Assembly: GCF_017352375.1 (NCBI RefSeq)
Contig: NZ_JAFEVR010000005.1
Span: forward strand, 86,134 to 150,133
Direction of reading: 5' to 3'
Length of the DNA stretch: 64,000 nt
Source: Mycolicibacterium sp. S2-37
GTDB taxonomy: Bacteria; Actinomycetota; Actinomycetes; Mycobacteriales; Mycobacteriaceae
Shown here piece after piece: positions 58,816 through 64,000 of this stretch. The translations under genes were made by a program, and so were the position numbers. Each line of letters starts with the position of its first letter. The stretch's first letter is position 1. The notes beneath the pieces are model-generated. The model did not search any database and was not told the DNA's origin. It saw only the letters and a program-made list of their open reading frames with translations.

Positions 58816-59219
58816 GCCATCACCAGCACATCGTTGCCGACGACCCGCACCGGATAGGTGCGAATGCTCCACTCGGGCTTGACCGCCGTCGTTCCGGTGG
58901 CCAGCTCGAAACCCCACTGGTGCCACGGGCAGAAGATGTACTCCAGATCGCGGACCATCACCGCGTCACCGGGCACACTGGTGTCGACCACATTGCGCCC
59001 GCGCGCCCGTCCAGAACACAGCGGACCCCCTTCGTGGGGACAGTAGTTCGCGATCGCATAGAAGGTGCCGTTGACGTTGTAGACGCCGACACCGTGCCGT
59101 CCGATCGGCACCACCTTGTGCGAGCCCGAGGGGATCTCGTCGACGGTGGCGACGATGTGTTCACGCCCCTGTGCCAACCTTTTCGGGGCAGCCGGGGACG
59201 GTGTGGTTTCGTCCGTCAT
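58812..59219 (-). CDS. Rieske 2Fe-2S ferredoxin-like protein
   Basis: A 135-residue Rieske protein with Cys60-x-His62 (CPHEGG) and Cys97-x2-His100 (CPWHQW). It has no catalytic-iron domain, so it is a soluble electron carrier or small oxygenase ferredoxin. The alpha/beta hydrolase overlaps its stop, and an amidohydrolase gene ends 4 bp before its start. It may feed one of the Rieske oxygenases, for which no other Rieske-type ferredoxin is encoded here. Confidence 0.92.
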   Translation of the reverse strand: MTDETTPSPAAPKRLAQGREHIVATVDEIPSGSHKVVPIGRHGVGVYNVNGTFYAIANYCPHEGGPLCSGRARGRNVVDTSVPGDAVMVRDLEYIFCPWHQWGFELATGTTAVKPEWSIRTYPVRVVGNDVLVMA

Positions 59220-59223
59220 GGGG

Positions 59224-60366
59224 TCAGAACACCCGGACCTGACCCTCGAGAGCCGGCACGGTCTCGGGGAGGTGGTAGGTCTGGATGCCGTTGCGGAACA
59301 TGATCGCCTCGCGGGCGTGTTCGGGCAGGTGCTTGACCAGCCAGCGGGGATCGTCGAACGTCCAGTGCGGGTAGTCGCTGGAGAACAGCAGGATCTTTTC
59401 GCACTCCATCCACTCGAACGCCCGGGTGAGCTCGGTCTTGTCCTCGGGGTAGTCCAGCGGCTGGGTGGTGAACTTGATGTGGTCCTTGACGTATTCGCTG
59501 GGTTTGCGCTTGATGTCCATCCACGACTTGCGGGCCTCGTAGAGCGCGTCCATCCGCCACATCAGTGGCAGGATCCAGGTGAACGCGTGCTCGACGAAGA
59601 CGATGCGCAGGTTCGGGTGACGGTCGAACGTGCCGTCGAAGATCAGGCTCATCACCTGATTCGCGGCCAGCAGCGAGTAGGTGACCATGAAGTCGTGGTT
59701 GTAGCTGGGCAAGCCGACGGGCGGCATCGGCAGTTCGTCGTAGTGGCTGCGCGACAGGTGGCAGCTCACGGTGATGTCGTGTTTGGTGGCCGCGGCCCAG
59801 ATCGGGTCGTACTTCGGGTTGCCCCAGGCGGGCCGGGGTTCGGCCTTGATCAGGATCTGCGCCATGTACGGATGACCGGCCCAGCGTTCGATCTCTGCCA
59901 CGCTGGCCTCGGGTTCCTCGATGGCCAGGCAGATTGACCCGCGCCACCGCTCGTGCCAGTTGTTGTGACTGTCGAGCCAGTGGTTGGCCTGCCAGTCGTT
60001 GAGCGCGACCGACATGGCGTGCTGGGCCTCGGGGATCCGCGCCGGGTAGGCGGCGGGCTCGAGGATCGCGATGTCGGCGCCGGCCTCCATGATCAGCTGC
60101 TTGAACGCCAGATCCGGGTCACTGCACGGGAATTCACCGTCGGGCGGGAACGAGTCGATGCGCATCGCGTAGGAGTGCGCATAGTCCGGCGCGTCGTAGT
60201 AGATCTGATCGCCGACCTTGTGGGTGCCGAAGTACCGGCTGCGCCACGGCTCGGGGATGTACTGGCCCAGCTCTCCGCTGCGGGGCGCCGGGTGGACGTC
60301 GGAGTCGACGCAACGGACGGCGACGCGCTCGGCGGCCGGCTTCCGTTCTGTGGCTGTGACCGTCAT
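59224..60366 (-). CDS. Amidohydrolase (ACMSD-like) 1
   Basis: A 380-residue metal-dependent hydrolase or decarboxylase. The metal-binding start is VDSDVHPAP (Asp-x-His), with internal FVEHAFTW and the C-terminal LFSSDYPHWTFDDP, which holds the conserved Asp. It is related in sequence to the enzymes at 17026 and 60406. It starts at ATG 60366 and is 39 bp from the next amidohydrolase gene. It probably acts on a ring-cleavage or carboxylated intermediate. Confidence 0.9.
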   Translation of the reverse strand: MTVTATERKPAAERVAVRCVDSDVHPAPRSGELGQYIPEPWRSRYFGTHKVGDQIYYDAPDYAHSYAMRIDSFPPDGEFPCSDPDLAFKQLIMEAGADIAILEPAAYPARIPEAQHAMSVALNDWQANHWLDSHNNWHERWRGSICLAIEEPEASVAEIERWAGHPYMAQILIKAEPRPAWGNPKYDPIWAAATKHDITVSCHLSRSHYDELPMPPVGLPSYNHDFMVTYSLLAANQVMSLIFDGTFDRHPNLRIVFVEHAFTWILPLMWRMDALYEARKSWMDIKRKPSEYVKDHIKFTTQPLDYPEDKTELTRAFEWMECEKILLFSSDYPHWTFDDPRWLVKHLPEHAREAIMFRNGIQTYHLPETVPALEGQVRVF

Positions 60367-60405
60367 CGTGGTCTCCTCTGCTCGGAAATTCTATGGACTG
60401 TGCGG

Positions 60406-61500
60406 CTATCCCGTGGGAATACCGGCCCCGACGTCTATCCCGTAGAGCTCGGCGGCGTTGCGCCAGCACAACTTGTCGCGCTGTTCGGTGCTGTAGGCGC
60501 TGGGCACCGACAGCTCGTTGAGCTGCCAGTGCGGATAGCTCGAGCCGAACATGACCATGTCGTCCTTGCCAGTGAAACCGGCCCACTCGCCGGCGAACTC
60601 GACGTCGCCGGGCCCATCGAGGAAACCTTCGACGAAGTAGACGTGGCCCGGCAGGTAGTCGCTGGGCATCTTCGGCGCCCACGGGGTCTGTTCGAGGTGC
60701 GGCCTGCCGAAGCAGTCCATCCGCCACATGAACGGGGTGAGCAGATCGGCCGCCCCGTCGGCCCAGACGAACTTGAGCTCGGGCAGCCGCTCGAACACGC
60801 CTTCGGCGATCATGTTCATCAGGTGGTACAGGAAGTTCATCGCGGTGAACCCGACGAACTGCTCGTAGGTGCGCGTCACGCCATTGGGTGTCGGCGGCAG
60901 CATCACCCCCGCACCGACCTCGAAGTGCACGGCCACCGGCAGCTTCGCCTCCACCGCGGCCTCCCACAGGGGCCAGTACTGCGGCTTGCCGTACAGCTCA
61001 CGGGTCTGCAGCGGGATGCCCAGCTGCACGATGCGCGGGTGATCGCGGTACCGGTCGATCTCGCGCAACGCACCGGCGATGTCGTCGGGGTTGACCCGCA
61101 GCGTCCCGCGGAACCGCTCGCCGAACTCCGGGTGGTCGAGCCAGCGCGTGACCATCATGTCGTTGTGCGCCGAGGCGATGGCTGTGCCGAGGTGGCGGTC
61201 GGGCATGACGCCGCGCGTCATCGGATGCAGGATCGCGATGTCCACGCCGCGCTTGTCGAACAGGTGACCGGCGACCACGTCGGGGTCCGAACCCGGGTAC
61301 TGACCGTCCGGCCCCTCGGTGCCCTTGGCGTATTCGCCGCCCGGTGCCCCGTACCAGTCCATCTCGTAGTCCGGGAAGCCGCGGCTGCGGAACGGCTCGC
61401 GCATGAAGGTCTTGCGCAGGTCCTTGTTCGACTTGGTGAAGATGTGCACGCTGGCGTCGATGACGGGGGTCTGACTCCCGTCGGGATGCTGCATGACCAC
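60406..61500 (-). CDS. Amidohydrolase (ACMSD-like) 2
   Basis: A 364-residue amidohydrolase with the N-terminal metal motif region VIDASVHIFTKS, an internal PVAVHFEVGAG and the C-terminal FGSSYPHWQLNE, where the usual Asp before the Tyr is replaced (SSYPHW against SSDYPHW in the neighbour). That change could affect metal binding. GTG 61500 is preferred because GGAGG lies five bases upstream; ATG 61494 is possible. It is the first gene of the operon and lies next to operator-like site 61596. Confidence 0.86.
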   Translation of the reverse strand: MVMQHPDGSQTPVIDASVHIFTKSNKDLRKTFMREPFRSRGFPDYEMDWYGAPGGEYAKGTEGPDGQYPGSDPDVVAGHLFDKRGVDIAILHPMTRGVMPDRHLGTAIASAHNDMMVTRWLDHPEFGERFRGTLRVNPDDIAGALREIDRYRDHPRIVQLGIPLQTRELYGKPQYWPLWEAAVEAKLPVAVHFEVGAGVMLPPTPNGVTRTYEQFVGFTAMNFLYHLMNMIAEGVFERLPELKFVWADGAADLLTPFMWRMDCFGRPHLEQTPWAPKMPSDYLPGHVYFVEGFLDGPGDVEFAGEWAGFTGKDDMVMFGSSYPHWQLNELSVPSAYSTEQRDKLCWRNAAELYGIDVGAGIPTG

Positions 61501-61595
61501 GATTGCCTCCGATTGTCCGCCCGGTGCGCGCATCCGGGCAGGGCTGTGCGCAGAACCGGACCGTCCCGTCAGTGTATGTCGTGATTCTTCGATTT

Positions 61596-61612
61596 CAAGA
61601 ATTCAGTTCTCT
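61596..61612. promoter_or_regulatory. Degenerate TGAGAA-family operator, minus-strand side
   Basis: CAAGAATTCAGTTCTCT keeps the 5-bp spacing with arms CAAGAA and TTCTCT. It lies 96 bp upstream of the amidohydrolase start at 61500 in the 288-bp divergent gap. Its arm variant AAGAA is also seen at 6464. Confidence 0.5.
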
Positions 61613-61716
61613 TCGGGGCCGCGGCCATCTGCCCAGGTGACGTGTCTGCTGGTCAGTCGCCCAGCAGGTCGCGTAGTGACTGTGCAAACGTGTCGGGAGA
61701 ACGGATCTGCGTAAGA

Positions 61717-61733
61717 AGAGAATGCTATTCTCA
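61717..61733. promoter_or_regulatory. Operator AGAGAATGCTATTCTCA, plus-strand side
   Basis: Arms GAGAAT/ATTCTC around GCT match the 7356 site in all but the first base and the centre. It lies 55 bp before the acyl-CoA dehydrogenase start at 61789. Confidence 0.75.
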
Positions 61734-61788
61734 TCGCGGTCGCGTGGTGGAGAGTGCGCGAGCCGGACATCGCACCAGGAGGCGCCGA

Positions 61789-62787
61789 ATGCTACTCGAG
61801 TTCGATGCTGACCAGCGGTTGTGGCAGGAGACGGTCCGCGACGCGGTCGCCAAACAGTGCCCGGCCTCGCTGGTCCGCGACATCGCGGAGAACGGGGTCG
61901 ACCCGACGCCGCTGTGGCAGAGCTACGTCGACGCCGGCTGGACCGAGCTCACCGATCCGGAGAACGCGGTCGAACTCGCGATCGTGCTGGAGGAGTTGGG
62001 ACGTGCGACCGATCCGACCCCCTTCCTCGCCACGCTCACCCAATACGCCCCGCTGGCCGGCGACCGTTACGACGCCCAGCGCGCCGGAACCGCGGTGCAC
62101 TCGGGCGTAACGGCGCACCGCAACGCGGACGGCTGGGTGCTGGACGGGACGTCGCGATTCGTCCTCGACGCCGACCGGGCCGAGCAGCTGGCCGTGGTCA
62201 CCGACGGCGGGGTGTTCATCGTCGACGCGGGCAGCGCGGTCACCCGGCGCAGTCCGGTGTTCGATCCGGTCCTGCACGTCGGCGAGGTCTCCTTCGACGG
62301 CGTCGCGGTGTCTGACGCCGAGCGGGTGCACTCCGACGCCGAGCGCGCCCACCACCTGGCGCTGACCGGAATGGCGATCACGATGGTCGGCGCCTGTCAG
62401 CGGATCCTCGATCTGGCGCTCGACCACGTCAAACAACGTCAGCAGTTCGGCGTGCCGATCGGTTCGTTCCAGGCCGTACAACACAAGGCCGTCGACATGC
62501 ATGTGGCCATCGAACGGGCTCGCGCCCTGAGCTACTTCGCCGCGCTGACCATCGCGGCGGACGATCCGCGTCGTCGGCTGGCGGCCCGGATGGCCAAGGC
62601 CGCTGCGGGGGAGTGTCAGTCGGTGGTCTTCCGCCACGGTCTGCAGCTTTTCGGGGCCATGGGTTTCACCTGGGAGAACGATCTCCAGTTCGCACTCAAG
62701 CGCGCGAAGGCCGGCGAGCTGTTGCTCGGTGGCGCGGCCGAGCATCGCGCCGTCATCGCGGAGGAATTTCATGCAGCTGACTTTTGA
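61789..62787 (+). CDS. Acyl-CoA dehydrogenase, smaller subunit of a pair
   Basis: A 332-residue acyl-CoA dehydrogenase relative with a degenerate middle (no SEPGAGSD-type FAD motif) and a normal C-terminal helical domain (FGVPIGSFQAVQHKAVDMHV, then LQLFGAMGFTWENDLQFALKRA). It overlaps the next dehydrogenase by 17 bp. With that partner it makes a second candidate heteromeric enzyme, as with the pair at 10913-12861. ATG 61789 has AGGAGG upstream. Operator 61717 is just ahead. Confidence 0.9.
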   Translation: MLLEFDADQRLWQETVRDAVAKQCPASLVRDIAENGVDPTPLWQSYVDAGWTELTDPENAVELAIVLEELGRATDPTPFLATLTQYAPLAGDRYDAQRAGTAVHSGVTAHRNADGWVLDGTSRFVLDADRAEQLAVVTDGGVFIVDAGSAVTRRSPVFDPVLHVGEVSFDGVAVSDAERVHSDAERAHHLALTGMAITMVGACQRILDLALDHVKQRQQFGVPIGSFQAVQHKAVDMHVAIERARALSYFAALTIAADDPRRRLAARMAKAAAGECQSVVFRHGLQLFGAMGFTWENDLQFALKRAKAGELLLGGAAEHRAVIAEEFHAADF

Positions 62788-63949
62788 TCGCGACGTCGAG
62801 GAGTTCCGGGCGGAGTTCTCCGCCTTCCTCGATGAGAACCTTCCGCCGGAGACCGCCACGCTCGAGCGCCCGCGCTCGGTGTCGCACATGCCGCAGTGGG
62901 CGCGCGACTGGCAGCGATTGCTGTTCGACAACGGCTGGCTGCTGCCCGCCCAGCCGCCGGAGTTCGGCGGTCGCAACGCGACGGTGCTGCAGCAGTTCGT
63001 GCACCTCGACGAGCTGTGCCGCAGGCGGATCTACCACAGCTTCAATCCGCAGGGCGTGAACATCATCGCGGCGTCGCTGATCACCTTCGGTTCCGACGAG
63101 CAGAAGCACGAGTGGGCGGTTCCGGTGCTGCGCGGGGAACGCACCGCGTCACTGGGGATGAGCGAGCCCAGCGCCGGCTCGGACCTGGCGTCGCTGCGCA
63201 CCCGCGCAGTGCGCGACGGGTCCCACTTCGTGGTCAACGGCCAGAAGGTGTGGACGTCCGGTGCGCACGACGCCGACTTCCTGCTCACCTTCGTCCGTAC
63301 GGACCCGGATGCGCCCAAGCACAAGGGAATCAGCGTGCTGCTGATCCCCACCGACACCCCGGGCGTGGTGTGCCGGCCGTTCGCCGACCTGTGCGGCGAG
63401 GAGAACACCGACTTCAACGAGGTCTTCTTCACCGACGCCCGGGTGCCGGTGGAGAACCTCGTCGGCCCGCTCAATCAAGGCTGGAAGGTGGCCAACGGCT
63501 CGCTCGGTCACGAGCGCACGATGATGTGGCTCGGCTTCGCCGACCGGATCGACAACATGATCGCCGACTTCCGGCCCGGCACCGAGATCGAGCGCGATCA
63601 GTACGCGTCGTCGGTGATGGACTATCAGGCGCTGCGCGCCATGGGTTCGGCCGCGCTGGCGCGGGCCGCCCGCGGTGAGATGGACACCGCGTCGGTGTCG
63701 GTGCTGAAACTGTTCGGATCGGAGGCCGAGATGCGGGCCGCCGATGCCGCCCTGACTGCGGCCGGCTCAACGGGATTGGTGCACCCGTCGACGACCGGGC
63801 GCTACGAGCACATGAACCTCGACCACTACTTCGCCAGCTGGTTCGAGCGCTACGCGCGCAGCTTCTCGGGCACCATCGCCGGCGGTACGTCGGAGATCCA
63901 GCGCAATATCATCGCGACGCAGGTTCTGGGGTTGCCGCGGGGGGGGGGG
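62771..63949 (+). CDS. Acyl-CoA dehydrogenase, larger subunit; 3' end unresolved
   Basis: About 390 residues are readable, with LGMSEPSAGSDLASLRT, NGQKVWTSGAHDAD and GGTSEIQRNIIATQVLGLPR. It is near-identical in plan to the protein at 7419 and is expected to end one or two residues after LGLPR. The homopolymer runs at 63939-63970 carry the frame on without a stop, so the true 3' end is not shown. It is the likely catalytic partner of the gene at 61789, with which it overlaps. Confidence 0.9.
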
Positions 63950-64000
63950 TCACCCCCCCCCCCCCCCCCCACAATATTTGGTTGGGGGGACCGCGCAGGC
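63939..64000. other. Homopolymer-rich, probably erroneous end of sequence
   Basis: Eleven Gs (63939-63949), then TCA, then eighteen Cs (63953-63970) and an AT-containing tail follow directly on the end of a normal gene. This composition is unlike anything else in the window. It is best read as low-quality sequence at a contig end. Confidence 0.75.

Noticed and set aside
1..64000. Mobile elements, prophage, CRISPR arrays, tRNA or rRNA genes
   Set aside because: I found no transposase or integrase motifs, no direct-repeat spacer array and no cloverleaf-like stretch between the genes; base composition and codon use are even throughout.

Overview
The window is high-GC actinobacterial DNA and reads as the chromosome of an environmental Mycobacterium/Mycolicibacterium-type organism. 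The evidence is a WS/DGAT wax-ester/TAG synthase, a mycofactocin-coupled SDR, an F420-type LLM oxidoreductase, four P450s with three small mycobacterial-style ferredoxins, a small secreted Pro-rich protein of mycobacterial type, many GTG starts and many 4-bp stop/start overlaps. I see no tRNA, rRNA, transposase, phage gene or CRISPR. Nearly all of the window is catabolic: oxygenases, hydrolases, and CoA-dependent beta-oxidation enzymes, with their regulators.

Layout. 0-4 kb: a lipid-acylation trio (LPLAT-like acyltransferase, acyl-CoA synthetase, WS/DGAT). 4-11 kb: an APH-fold protein, the mycofactocin-type SDR, a TetR regulator, an acyl-CoA dehydrogenase, an enoyl-CoA hydratase and a membrane adenylate cyclase. 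11-17 kb (minus strand): a seven-gene operon with a CMD-like protein, Rieske oxygenase A, a small unknown protein, an amidohydrolase, a SnoaL-like protein and a two-subunit acyl-CoA dehydrogenase. 17-23 kb (plus): amidohydrolase, acyl-CoA dehydrogenase, CoA transferase, thiolase, acyl-CoA dehydrogenase. 23.2-32.4 kb: a secreted peptide, a TetR pair with its own 12-bp inverted repeat, an acyl-CoA dehydrogenase/APH/quinone-reductase operon, and an operon with an LLM enzyme, an EthD-like protein, an epimerase and a membrane protein resembling emopamil-binding protein (sterol isomerase).

32.5-36.2 kb: an unusual, translationally coupled triad of AveC-like membrane protein, NorQ/CbbQ-type AAA+ ATPase and NorD/CbbO-type VWA protein. 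36.3-46.6 kb: TetR-P450, then Rieske B, small protein, amidohydrolase, MarR, then ferredoxin reductase, SDR, Rieske C, small protein, TauD-type dioxygenase, CMD-like protein. 46.7-57.9 kb: P450/ferredoxin operons, two beta-hydroxyacid dehydrogenases, an alpha/beta hydrolase, a DUF35-thiolase fusion and an orphan NuoF-like protein next to a ferredoxin. 57.9-64 kb: hydrolases, a small Rieske protein, two amidohydrolases and a second two-subunit acyl-CoA dehydrogenase. The last ~60 bases are homopolymer runs that look like bad sequence.

How it fits together (inference). P450s and Rieske oxygenases, fed by ferredoxins, the ferredoxin reductase and perhaps the NuoF-like protein, would oxidise a cyclic or hydrophobic substrate. 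SDRs, hydrolases and amidohydrolases would open or trim it, and the acyl-CoA dehydrogenases, hydratase, thiolases and CoA transferase would finish the chain. Two operator families support two regulons. One is TGAGAANNNNNTTCTCA, found before operons at 6.4, 7.4, 16.8, 46.6 and 61.6-61.7 kb and probably read by the TetR protein at 6584-7234. The other is ATCAANTACTTGNNAT, at 32.4, 38.2 and 41.7 kb. The substrate cannot be named from sequence alone; steroid- or terpenoid-like compounds are the best guess. The most novel elements are the small protein that follows all three large Rieske oxygenases, the AveC-NorQ-NorD triad, the EBP-like membrane protein, and two amidohydrolases that have lost the HxH metal motif.
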